A program made the translations under genes and the position numbers. 64,000 bases of DNA from an uncultured bacterium. GTDB lineage: Bacteria; Myxococcota_A; Bradymonadia; UBA7976; VGTA01. The notes under the pieces were generated by a model. The model was given only the letters and a program-made list of their open reading frames with translations. It was not told the origin of the DNA and ran no database searches. Shown one piece after another: positions 55,701 through 62,910 of this stretch (position 1 is its first letter; each line of letters opens with the position of its first letter). Where the stretch lies: contig CALSSE010000020.1 in NCBI GenBank assembly GCA_943788935.1, positions 124,001-188,000 of the forward strand. The letters are read 5' to 3'.

Positions 55701-57910
55701 AGCGTCTCGCTGATCTCACGAAGCGTTGGTCTAGACTCGTGTTGAGACCGCGCGCCTTTGGTGATGCCTTTGGCTTTGATCTCCCCGCCCCACAGATCGC
55801 GATGCATCTTATTGCTCAGCGCTTCTATCGAGGCTACATGGTCTATATCGCCGGTAAAAAGACGCTTCGTTATCGAATGAACAGAGGCTATACAGAGACC
55901 GAAATCCATGAGGTATTCAGAGTGATCGAGCGCTCTCTAGAGGCGCTCACCGAGCAAGCGGGAGGTCAAGGTGAAGACCTCATCGAGAGGATGTCACAAT
56001 GTAAACCACCTCAATGGGTAAATACTGATCCAGCGACTCATGAAGAGTACCAAGTCAGTCTCATTGAAGCGCTCACTGTCCCTGGTGATCCTGATCTCTA
56101 TTTAAGACAGTTTGGGGAGTTGAGTGTCGCGCGTCGCGTCGCAGGAGAAGCCTTCTTAGCTCTCCCTTCACAAGTCTCAGAGTCTGACCTTCATACCCTA
56201 AGCGCAGCTGAGCCCGCCACCTTCTATCGAGCGACAGGCTACTCGCTCACTCACTTTGTCGCTGACCGCATTGGGACTAGAATAAGACGAGTCACACTCG
56301 CAGAGTTTGATAGACTCACACCACAGATCATGGCCCTCGAAGCGAACGCTTATGAGCCTGCTCGACAAGATGATATCGAGACTTTAAGGTCGATCGCAGC
56401 ACATCCAGAGGGGATCATCTGTGTGGCAGAAACTCTCGAGGGCTTAGTAGGAATGGCCTTCGCTTCTCCTCTAGAAGCCTGGGCGACCATTGAAGGTCCT
56501 AATCGAGACCCTCACCTAGGACAAGAAGACACACTCTATAGCGCCGATATTACTGTAGATGTCACGGTAAGAGGACAAGGTATCGGTCATCGATTAAGAC
56601 ACGCGATCATTCATCAAGCGCTACTCAGCAAACGCCCTGATGGCTCTCCTCGATATTATTTCATTACCGGTCGAAACAGGGTAGGGAATGCCAATGCGAT
56701 GTGGGCCGTCAATCAGCGATGGGGCGCGTATTTAGTGGAAGAGATTGCTGGTCAATATGGTGAGCCTGACGCTCGCTCAAGATATTACCGTATCCCCTTA
56801 CGTCGAGCCGATCGTCGACAGTCTCCCCTCTCATTGAAGAGACGTTCTCATCAAGCAGATTCGATAGAGCAGCTCTCTTGGGGAGTACATCAACCGACCG
56901 GTCAGTCTCACGCTCTACTCTCTCATGCCAGGGATATCGGCGTGTTTGATGAGCCGATGCTCACTAAACTTACAGTCAGTAACTTTATCACCTCTCCATA
57001 TGCTCGATATGCCGAAGCGATGAGAGCGATCACCCCACCCGGTTGCTCCCATATGTATTTTACATCCTGCCTTGATGAGATGGTAGACAAGAGCATACGA
57101 TCGCTCAAGCATAAACGCCCTCTTGGACAATTGGTCGTCAGTTTTGAGGGAACGCGCTTAGGTGGAAATACTGCTGCGAGTAGATCTCTTAGCGAGTGTG
57201 GGAAGCATTTTGATTGGCCTACCCTGCCTCATCCCAATGATGACCCTCAGAGAACAATCAATGCTCTAGATGAGCTGCTCTCTTTGCAAGGTGGCCCAGA
57301 ACACCTCATCGGTGTCTATATTGAAGCGATCCAAACAGTCAACGGTCGGGTCCTCACTGATGCAGCGTGGGAGGCTCTATGCGAGTGGCGTGATCGTACT
57401 CAAGTACCTCTCGTCCTCTCTGAGGTCTCTAGTGGTTTCGGGAGGAGCGGGCGTGGTTTTTGGTGGCTCTCAGCTGCTCGAACAGAGGCTGATCTTGTCT
57501 TATGGTGGGCAGGAGGACAGATCGGTCATATTTTCTGTAAACCTCATGTCTTTGTCGCTAAGCCGCTAACACTGATCAGTACTTGGGATGGTGATGAGCT
57601 ATCAGCGACCAGAATACTGTGGCAGCTCTATGCTACACTCGGTGGTCTCAGCGAAAGAGTAGAGCGATTAAGCGAACACTTGAATAATATTCTATCTCAA
57701 GTCTTCCCCGAAGGCTCGCTTGGAGGTACAGGTCTATATCGCACACTCAAGAGCTCTCAAGCGAGAGAGATTCAACGTGCCTTACGAGAGCGAAATGTGC
57801 AGTTACAGTGTTTTGGGGATCACTTATGTATCGCTCCTCCACTCAGCGCTGACGAGCAAGAACTAGAGACTTTTGGTAAGAGACTACAAAGCGCTCTATC
57901 AACTCTTTAG
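52778..57910 (+). CDS. Four-domain fusion: AstD-like aldehyde dehydrogenase, class III aminotransferase, GNAT acyltransferase, pseudo-aminotransferase
   Basis: 1710 residues from ATG 52778 (AGAGGGAG just upstream; a GTG ten codons earlier lacks a site). Residues 1-475: aldehyde dehydrogenase closest to succinylglutamate-semialdehyde dehydrogenase AstD (GPFNFPIHLLNTHIIPALL, LELGGKNP near 247, Cys281 in GQRCTAT, GVLNWNRSTNGASGLLPFGG). Residues about 640-1065: class III aminotransferase resembling lysine 6-aminotransferase, with GGAESNEKAFH, FDEVQSGFG and Lys929 in CAKRAQVG. Residues about 1165-1355: GNAT acyltransferase with RGQGIGHRLR at 1265. Residues about 1390-1710: a second aminotransferase fold in which DEV reads SEV (about 1548) and the PLP-Lys segment reads LWWAGGQIG, without Lys. 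It could run an acylated amino acid route in one polypeptide; the substrate is unknown. Confidence 0.88.
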   Translation: MGIIVESLGDYINGEFIRSGGEEFSSFNPAKSGVKVAQMFEQSGSVDRAVSAARSALKTWRRGGLERRIEALRAVADLVPQHQERIAEAISLEMGKPISEARIEAGSIKSKIEGVINQLPSTLPAAPSGAPGEQRFHSLGVIGVIGPFNFPIHLLNTHIIPALLTGNTVIAKPSEVTPLCGQRYAELFHAARFPEGVLNIIQGRGVIGAELSAHQDVNGVIFTGSYETGRKIRQATFDQPHKKVCLELGGKNPAVILDDADLEQATREILLGALLTSGQRCTATSRVIVTAGIANELKTNLINAFKRIRPLNPLDEDCFMGPLANEASRDRFMKLLQQAKEQGAEPWVESECISGGAFVTPSIYGVRGDEPYLKHELFGPHISMQIVDDDRAALQAAANNQYGLSASLFTQREEMFESFYDEVPAGVLNWNRSTNGASGLLPFGGIGKSGNWHAAGSEGPRLSTYPVAVMSVPYGQVTANHSLERLLANHPIGRLERQHRLEEVGERFGKWLEVDGLELLLPYKQIEIRDGGAFLSNEVLAEMARGFGLSADERGIYFSLRDEDRSETERLEDRLITLMNQLLEIDPEPFITRPKRMILSPHDGKMPRSATWLERFYGGGFLPREKKPAVVDLARSQGPFLRSVDEAPLQIMDAASQIASLPAGFRPDAAQVDLDNGLYDEVMLYSPNPDELGGDVFEVFERELMAFAPPQVNHVCWTNGGAESNEKAFHISRLHGPGGKRILAFESSFHGRTLLSLFCTYNPIKREPYQIKGHEAVFLERPIPKSPYADPDITAEWIKGWSEPHADRDALRRILIDQHSEKLGVHEEDGIPLLEAEINALCALETEILAGDVLTCIIEPYQCEGGDVTPTRRFFNGLRALTRAYKVPLIFDEVQSGFGLSGPIFWHSSFELTDAQGEPDGPDLVVCAKRAQVGLVLSRWPDPDPGPSHAASAARGRAHLRLLQERPSHEALLRERLADLTKRWSRLVLRPRAFGDAFGFDLPAPQIAMHLIAQRFYRGYMVYIAGKKTLRYRMNRGYTETEIHEVFRVIERSLEALTEQAGGQGEDLIERMSQCKPPQWVNTDPATHEEYQVSLIEALTVPGDPDLYLRQFGELSVARRVAGEAFLALPSQVSESDLHTLSAAEPATFYRATGYSLTHFVADRIGTRIRRVTLAEFDRLTPQIMALEANAYEPARQDDIETLRSIAAHPEGIICVAETLEGLVGMAFASPLEAWATIEGPNRDPHLGQEDTLYSADITVDVTVRGQGIGHRLRHAIIHQALLSKRPDGSPRYYFITGRNRVGNANAMWAVNQRWGAYLVEEIAGQYGEPDARSRYYRIPLRRADRRQSPLSLKRRSHQADSIEQLSWGVHQPTGQSHALLSHARDIGVFDEPMLTKLTVSNFITSPYARYAEAMRAITPPGCSHMYFTSCLDEMVDKSIRSLKHKRPLGQLVVSFEGTRLGGNTAASRSLSECGKHFDWPTLPHPNDDPQRTINALDELLSLQGGPEHLIGVYIEAIQTVNGRVLTDAAWEALCEWRDRTQVPLVLSEVSSGFGRSGRGFWWLSAARTEADLVLWWAGGQIGHIFCKPHVFVAKPLTLISTWDGDELSATRILWQLYATLGGLSERVERLSEHLNNILSQVFPEGSLGGTGLYRTLKSSQAREIQRALRERNVQLQCFGDHLCIAPPLSADEQELETFGKRLQSALSTL

Positions 57911-58092
57911 TGTAAGTCTTAACTGAATCTCTTTTATCTGTTGAGCAGAGATTGACTCTCTCTGATCACCATGATAAACACCTGTCAAATAGCGACCGAT
58001 TGGCGCCCTTGTTGTCAAGAGAATGATAGAAGTATCAGCACTTGCGGCGTCTTAATGCTGAACCGTCGTACCAAGTTTTAGAGAGGTCTATC

Positions 58093-59097
58093 ATGGTCAA
58101 GCGAATCAAGAAGCGTATACCTAAGAATAAAAATGAAGAGAGCGTTCAAGGAGACTCTGAAGTAGAGGTCTCAGAGGGCGTCATCTCAGCCGAGAGTGAT
58201 GGCTCACCTGTTGAGAGCCCTGCCGCACTGAGAGATGAAATCGCTGCAAATGCCCAAGGGGCTTCAGCGGATCGGTTCAGTGAGGTCATGGAGGGACTCC
58301 TACTCAATCTAGCTGATAATTGGCTCATTGTTTTATTGCTCATGGGTGTCGGTCTTGGCTTATATGGCTTTGTTCAATATAGTGACCAAGCCGCTAAAGA
58401 GAGACTCGCTGATAATCGAGTCACGATTATGAAGAGCTTCAAACAATATGAGACTCTAGACCACGCCTCGACAAGAGCGCTCAAGCAAAAGACGAGCTCC
58501 TCAGAGTCGAACATTTTAGGTCTCTCTACAGGCGCCGCTAGTGAGATTGAGCCCCCACCTACTAAAGACTATGAAAGTGTTGCTGATCAGATCAGTAAAC
58601 TAAAACTGTCATCAAAGAGCGCTCCCATCGCTAAACTCACCGAAGCGAGCGCTCGCTTCGATGCGGCCAAGAGCGCTGACGACTTCAATAAAGCGGCGAT
58701 GCTCTTCAGCTCTGTCGCCAAGAATCAGAACGTAGAGCCAATCGCTCAGAGCCTCGCCTTCCGCAACGCCGCGATCGCTTATGAAGAGGCCGCTTCCCTC
58801 TCTGAAGATCGGGCTGCTTGGGTGACCGCGGCTAAAGCGTGGAAGGCATTTGGAGATTCTGATAAAGCGATCTTTGGACTCAGCGCAGACGTTAACCGCG
58901 CTCGCGTATTGAGAGCTTCAGGAGACCTTGAGGGGGCTCGGAAAGCGTATCAAGAGCTCAAACAGGCGCACAACGCAGCGCTTCAGGACCCGAAAAATCG
59001 AGAGCTGAACAAGCGAGTAAAACTTGGTTTAGCTCTCACCGCTAGCGCCAAGAGTGAGGCGACCGCTCCGGCTAAAACCAACGCAGAGGGTAAGTGA
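58093..59097 (+). CDS. Membrane-anchored TPR-like protein (YfgM-like)
   Basis: 334 residues from ATG 58093, with AGAGG seven bases upstream; an in-frame TTG at 58042 lacks a site. The N-terminus is highly basic (MVKRIKKRIPKNKN), followed by an acidic linker. One membrane helix at about 76-95 (WLIVLLLMGVGLGLYGFVQY) puts the rest outside. The periplasmic part is helical and TPR-like: AKSADDFNKAAMLFSSVAK, FRNAAIAYEEAASLSEDRAAWVTAAKAW, LRASGDLEGARKAYQELKQ. YfgM-type proteins share this topology and neighbour bamB, as here, where they act with the Sec translocon and periplasmic chaperones. The stop overlaps an alternative start of the next gene (GTGA). Confidence 0.8.
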   Translation: MVKRIKKRIPKNKNEESVQGDSEVEVSEGVISAESDGSPVESPAALRDEIAANAQGASADRFSEVMEGLLLNLADNWLIVLLLMGVGLGLYGFVQYSDQAAKERLADNRVTIMKSFKQYETLDHASTRALKQKTSSSESNILGLSTGAASEIEPPPTKDYESVADQISKLKLSSKSAPIAKLTEASARFDAAKSADDFNKAAMLFSSVAKNQNVEPIAQSLAFRNAAIAYEEAASLSEDRAAWVTAAKAWKAFGDSDKAIFGLSADVNRARVLRASGDLEGARKAYQELKQAHNAALQDPKNRELNKRVKLGLALTASAKSEATAPAKTNAEGK

Positions 59098-59117
59098 GAC
59101 GAGAGGGGACACTAGCG

Positions 59118-60323
59118 ATGGTCAATCACATAAGTGCGCGTCTCATTAGGTTAAGGAGAGCGCTCACGCTGACCTCGCTCTCGATCCTCTCCTTATACCT
59201 CTCTGTCGGTTGTATAAGCTGGCCCCAAGGGGCAGAGCATCCTCACCAGATCACGACTAACATCTCGGAGAATCATAACCCTAGGTCTCGACCTTCACTA
59301 CGCAGTGAATGGAGAGAGGCTCTAGGATTAGAGGGCCCATTTGTTACCCACAAGGGTTTCATTGGTGGTGCCGCTGTCCACGACCAACACCCGATTATCG
59401 CTATCGTCGGCTACGATAATACGCTAAGAGTCTTGAACCGAATTAGCGGAACGTTATTGTGGAGCTATTCACTGAAATCCTCTAGCGTTGGCGCTTCAAA
59501 GTTTATCGGTGATCTATTACTCATTCCCACCGGAGATGGACTGCTCACTGCTTACGATATTAAGCAGCGTAAAGTGATATGGCGTCGACAATTTTCAGGG
59601 CTCGTTCGTACTCCGATTACAGTCGGCGATGACCTAGTATACGTTTGTGATGGTACTAATAGTCTCTATGCTTTAAAGATATCTGATGGAGAGCTTGTAT
59701 GGCAAAATCGGCAAAATCCACCCAAGCGATTCAGCTTACAAGGTGAGTCTAGGCCATTGATCGCCAAAGATAAAGTGATCATGGGATACAGCGATGGACG
59801 AGTCATCGCCTTTAATGCCAAGAGAGGAGAAGCTCTCTGGGAGAGAGACCTCGCGCCACAAGTCAAGCAATTCGAAGATGTAGACGCTGACCTCACTGTC
59901 ATAGGAAACACAGTCTATGCCGCTTCTGCAGCTTCTGGTTTATATGCTCTGAATCTAAAAGATGGTAAGATTAAATGGTTTTATCCTATCGCAGGCGTAG
60001 TCACTATGAGCGAATTTGAAGGTGACCTTATTCTAGGGCTTCAACATGGGGAGCTAGGTCGGTTAAGCGTCCTGGACCGAGTCTTCACTTGGAGGGTCAG
60101 TTTTGGTACGGATGGAGCGCCCCAGCGTATCATCAAGTTTCCATATGGGATCGCGTTGACCCTGTCGAGGGGTGGTCTCTATGTGCTCGACGCTCACTCA
60201 GGCGAGCTTCGAGATCAGTTTACCTCAGGGAGTGGTCTCCAAGGACCCCTCGCTTTTAGTGAAGATGGATGGCTATATACGAGCAGCCTCAATGGCTATT
60301 TATATGCCTTTTCTCCTCGCTGA
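59118..60323 (+). CDS. bamB: BamB-like outer-membrane assembly lipoprotein
   Basis: 401 residues from ATG 59118, behind GAGAGGGG; GTG 59094 overlapping the previous stop as GTGA is an alternative. The signal ends in LYLSVGC (Cys 32). The mature protein is a PQQ-repeat propeller: TLRVLNRISGTLLWSYSL, LLTAYDIKQRKVIWRRQF, SLYALKISDGELVWQN, RVIAFNAKRGEALWERDL, GLYALNLKDGKIKWFYPI, GLYVLDAHSGELRDQF and a last YLYAFSP. Each blade has the A-x-D/N-x-x-x-G-x-x-x-W pattern. BamB is a scaffold lipoprotein of the BAM complex that folds outer-membrane barrels. Its pairing with a YfgM-like gene supports that role. Confidence 0.85.
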   Translation: MVNHISARLIRLRRALTLTSLSILSLYLSVGCISWPQGAEHPHQITTNISENHNPRSRPSLRSEWREALGLEGPFVTHKGFIGGAAVHDQHPIIAIVGYDNTLRVLNRISGTLLWSYSLKSSSVGASKFIGDLLLIPTGDGLLTAYDIKQRKVIWRRQFSGLVRTPITVGDDLVYVCDGTNSLYALKISDGELVWQNRQNPPKRFSLQGESRPLIAKDKVIMGYSDGRVIAFNAKRGEALWERDLAPQVKQFEDVDADLTVIGNTVYAASAASGLYALNLKDGKIKWFYPIAGVVTMSEFEGDLILGLQHGELGRLSVLDRVFTWRVSFGTDGAPQRIIKFPYGIALTLSRGGLYVLDAHSGELRDQFTSGSGLQGPLAFSEDGWLYTSSLNGYLYAFSPR

Positions 60324-60351
60324 ATAACTCATCCCCGGAGCGACTCCATCT

Positions 60352-60951
60352 CTAGGAGAGGTCGATCACTCCGCTCCACCACAGCTCATGCTTATTGCAG
60401 AACGCAAACACGGCAATTCTTAAAATGCCCGGTGGTAATTCAACGGAAATACTCGCGCCCTTTTCGGTATCAGGTGATAGCTCGGTGGGATGAAACTCTT
60501 TAAGGTAAAAGACCCGACCTGTATCTAGGTCCCTTGTGTAGATCGTGGTGATCCAATGATCAAGTTCCATCACGTGATCAACCGTCGCGTTAATGATCCC
60601 ATCTTGTACGCTGACTATGGGGTGATGTACCGCTGCGTTATGAGGACCTGGCGCATCCATCGTGCGTATACCGACTTGAAAAGTCTCTTGTTGATATTGC
60701 TCTAGCCGATCTGCTCGATATGTCCAAAAGGGCTCATAAGCGCTCAGCTCCCCTTGATCATAGGTCGTCTCTCCCATGCAACCAGAAGTGCTCACTCCTA
60801 ACGTGCTGATACCCACCAAAGCGGTTAGCCTATTGGCTATAGAGATAGATCCAAGCGTAGAGAAAAATGAAGAGAAGGCCTGTCTTCGAGTAGTAGTCTG
60901 ATCACTTAGAGCGCTAACTTGTTTATTGACCTGCATCGTGTACACTTTCAT
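60352..60951 (-). CDS. Exported superoxide reductase (desulfoferrodoxin-like)
   Basis: 199 residues. The N-terminus combines a twin-arginine-like TTTRRQAFSSFF with a hydrophobic stretch and GVSTSGC (Cys58), so export, possibly as a lipoprotein, is likely. The catalytic domain has HHPIVSVQDG (His109), DHVMELDHWI (His126 and His132, spacing six) and FCNKHELWW (Cys185, His188). These are the iron ligands of superoxide reductase in the right order and spacing; the usual CNxHG is CNKHE here. There is no N-terminal desulforedoxin (CxxC) domain, so it is neelaredoxin-type. It would reduce superoxide to peroxide in the periplasm. It converges on bamB with a 28-bp gap. Confidence 0.78.
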   Translation of the reverse strand: MKVYTMQVNKQVSALSDQTTTRRQAFSSFFSTLGSISIANRLTALVGISTLGVSTSGCMGETTYDQGELSAYEPFWTYRADRLEQYQQETFQVGIRTMDAPGPHNAAVHHPIVSVQDGIINATVDHVMELDHWITTIYTRDLDTGRVFYLKEFHPTELSPDTEKGASISVELPPGILRIAVFAFCNKHELWWSGVIDLS

Positions 60952-61075
60952 ATTTCAATGGAATGTTAACAGATTTTGGCGACCTCTCGTATCTTAAGAG
61001 AGACTATAACCGCCACCAATAATAATGTGACTAGAATTGATCACTGTATCAAGTTCAAATAGAGAGAGGCTAGCT

Positions 61076-61981
61076 ATGTCCATCCTAATTTCTAAAGATA
61101 TGAGAGAGCTGAGACCGCAAAGACGATGGCGAACACTGTCGATGATTAGCGTCTTGTGGGTCTGCGTTTATGGTTGTGACTCTGATGATCCAGACAATGA
61201 TAATAGTGATGCTGGCGAGATGAGCGCTGGCGAGATGAGCGCTGGCGAGACGAGCGCTGGCGAGATGAGCGCTGGTGAAGCGAGCGCTGGCGAGATAAGC
61301 GCTGGCGAGATAAGCGCTGGTGAGATGAGCGCTGGCGAGATGAGCGCTGGCGAGATGAGCGCTGGCGAGATGAGCGCTGGCGAGATGAGCGCTGGCGAGA
61401 TGAGCGCTGGTGAGATGAGCGCTGGTGAGATGAGCGCTGGTGAGATGAGCGCTGGTGAGATGAGCGCTGGTGAGATGAGCGCTGGTGAGATGAGCATGAC
61501 CGGAGAGTATTCTCCTGAGACATCGATGAATACTTTGAGTGATGATGGTCAAAGAGCTTTTTGTGAATCCTTTGTTGCCCGAGATCAAGCTGCTACCGAA
61601 TCAACGTCTGCATCTGACCAAATGACATTCAAGGAGACCTCATGTCTCCTAGCAGGTCTACTCGGCGGTGCCACAGATGAGATGGGATGCGAGACTGATA
61701 GACAACAATGTCTCATGGACTTCGAGAACGCGATGATCACAGTTGAGTCATGTCTTGAAGACTTCGGTGACGCCTTCTCTAGCTGTGGAGCTACAGTCGC
61801 TGAAATAGAGGCATGCGAAGTGGCGACTCGCGAGCTACTTCTGAGCTCAATCCTCAGCCTCCCCGCGAGTCTCTACTCATGCGGCAACGTAGGAGAGCCC
61901 GGGGTTTTTCTGCTCGCAAGTGGTCTCCCTACAGCGCCTCCCGCAGAGTGTGCGATCGACTCTGTCGCAATGTGTCAATAA
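61076..61981 (+). CDS. Lipoprotein with SAGEM repeat tether
   Basis: 301 residues from ATG 61076 (AGAGG seven bases upstream). The signal ends in WVCVYGC (Cys 34). Nineteen five-residue AGEMS units form a stalk of almost 100 residues immediately after the anchor. The C-terminal 150 residues have about ten cysteines (SCLLAGLLGG, GCETDRQQCLMDF, SCLEDFGDAFSSCG, ACEVATREL) in a helical-looking region. No family was recognised. The even Cys number suggests disulfides in the periplasm or on the surface. It is probably a structural or binding surface protein, and its function cannot be inferred. Confidence 0.75.
   Translation: MSILISKDMRELRPQRRWRTLSMISVLWVCVYGCDSDDPDNDNSDAGEMSAGEMSAGETSAGEMSAGEASAGEISAGEISAGEMSAGEMSAGEMSAGEMSAGEMSAGEMSAGEMSAGEMSAGEMSAGEMSAGEMSAGEMSMTGEYSPETSMNTLSDDGQRAFCESFVARDQAATESTSASDQMTFKETSCLLAGLLGGATDEMGCETDRQQCLMDFENAMITVESCLEDFGDAFSSCGATVAEIEACEVATRELLLSSILSLPASLYSCGNVGEPGVFLLASGLPTAPPAECAIDSVAMCQ
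61211..61495. repeat. 15-bp coding tandem repeat, 19 copies
   Basis: Units of the form GCTGGCGAGATGAGC run for 285 bp. A block with GGC is followed by a block with GGT at the Gly codon, and a few units carry ACG, GCG or ATA in place of ATG. It is the longest pure repeat in the window. Confidence 0.96.
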
Positions 61982-61988
61982 AACAGAG

Positions 61989-62684
61989 TTAATCAGAACA
62001 AGCGAGTATGTTCGTGATCCATTCCACCACGCGCTGATATTCTTCGCTGCTCGCCTCGAAATCAAGAGTACCTGAATGTCCATCAATCATTCGACGGCTC
62101 AGTTGACTCCCTGTGCCATCTCCAACAGTGACAAAAGGTTCAACGGCTGAGAGGCCCTCTATAATTTGATCATTCGAGTATTCCTCTCCACTCTCAGGCG
62201 CGTTGAAACTGAGTTTAAACTGTCTGAATGAGGTGTTCGTGTGACAGCCTGATGTCGCGCATTGGGTCGCCAAGGTTCTAAGCGGCACTCCCGAGAAGAT
62301 GTTCATTGAGCTCTCTCCATACAGACCACAATCTTCTACAGGCTCACCTCCCATCGGCTCACCTCCCATCGGCTCACCTCCCATCGGCTCACCTCCCATT
62401 GGCTCACCTCCCATTGGCTCACCTCCCATCGGCTCACCTCCCATCGGCTCACCTCCCATCGGCTCACCTCCCATCGGCTCACCTCCCATCAGTTCTTGAA
62501 TATATTGACGAGACTCAGCACCCATAAAAACTTCCCCTCCTCTACATCCAATAACCATGAGAGAGAGACCGCATCCGAGCAAAGAGGTGAGCCGCGTAGA
62601 GAGTCGAAAGCTCTTGGAACCTATGGAGTTGATGTGTAAACCCTTACCTTGAATATCCTGATTAAAAGTTACTTTATCGTTCAA
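61989..62684 (-). CDS. Lipoprotein with GGEPM repeat and CXXXXCH haem-like motif
   Basis: 231 residues. No ATG precedes the signal peptide in frame. TTG 62684, preceded by TAGGAAAC, is the best start, so this is a non-ATG start decided by the ribosome site. The signal ends in LMVIGC (Cys 47). Ten GGEPM units follow about 20 residues later. The C-terminal domain has LATQCATSGCHTNTS, a CX4CH motif like unusual c-type haem sites. It continues with SGEEYSNDQIIEGLSAVEPFV and SQLSRRMIDG, then EEYQRVVEWITN, which resembles single-haem cytochrome-c-like domains of Planctomycete/Myxococcota lipoproteins (residues pointing to low haem occupancy cannot be judged). Confidence 0.72.
   Translation of the reverse strand: MNDKVTFNQDIQGKGLHINSIGSKSFRLSTRLTSLLGCGLSLMVIGCRGGEVFMGAESRQYIQELMGGEPMGGEPMGGEPMGGEPMGGEPMGGEPMGGEPMGGEPMGGEPMGGEPVEDCGLYGESSMNIFSGVPLRTLATQCATSGCHTNTSFRQFKLSFNAPESGEEYSNDQIIEGLSAVEPFVTVGDGTGSQLSRRMIDGHSGTLDFEASSEEYQRVVEWITNILACSD
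62341..62490. repeat. 15-bp coding tandem repeat, ten copies
   Basis: Ten units of GGCTCACCTCCCATC (two with T for the last C) encode GGEPM on the minus strand. Eight units are identical. Confidence 0.96.
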
Positions 62685-62910
62685 GTTTCCTACCTCTTAA
62701 ATGACTACTGCTACTATCAAGTCATTATTACTGATATCTTGAGAGTCTTTCTACTTTAGATAACTTATGAAGAAAAGATGATTACCACTCTTTACTCTTG
62801 AGGATCTTGTGATCAGCTTATTATATAAGAGAGGGTGGTGACGATGAGGGTCTTCTATGATTACTATCCTTCATCATATAGATATTTTTTAACTGAGCGG
62901 TCGACTACAT

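Noticed and set aside
61085..61588. Long antisense ORFs over the repeat tracts, such as SAHLT-type and LSSYS-type products at 61085-61588 and 28691-28996
   Set aside because: Triplet-period repeats keep all frames open. The sense frames have a signal peptide, lipobox and a downstream domain, while the antisense ones do not.
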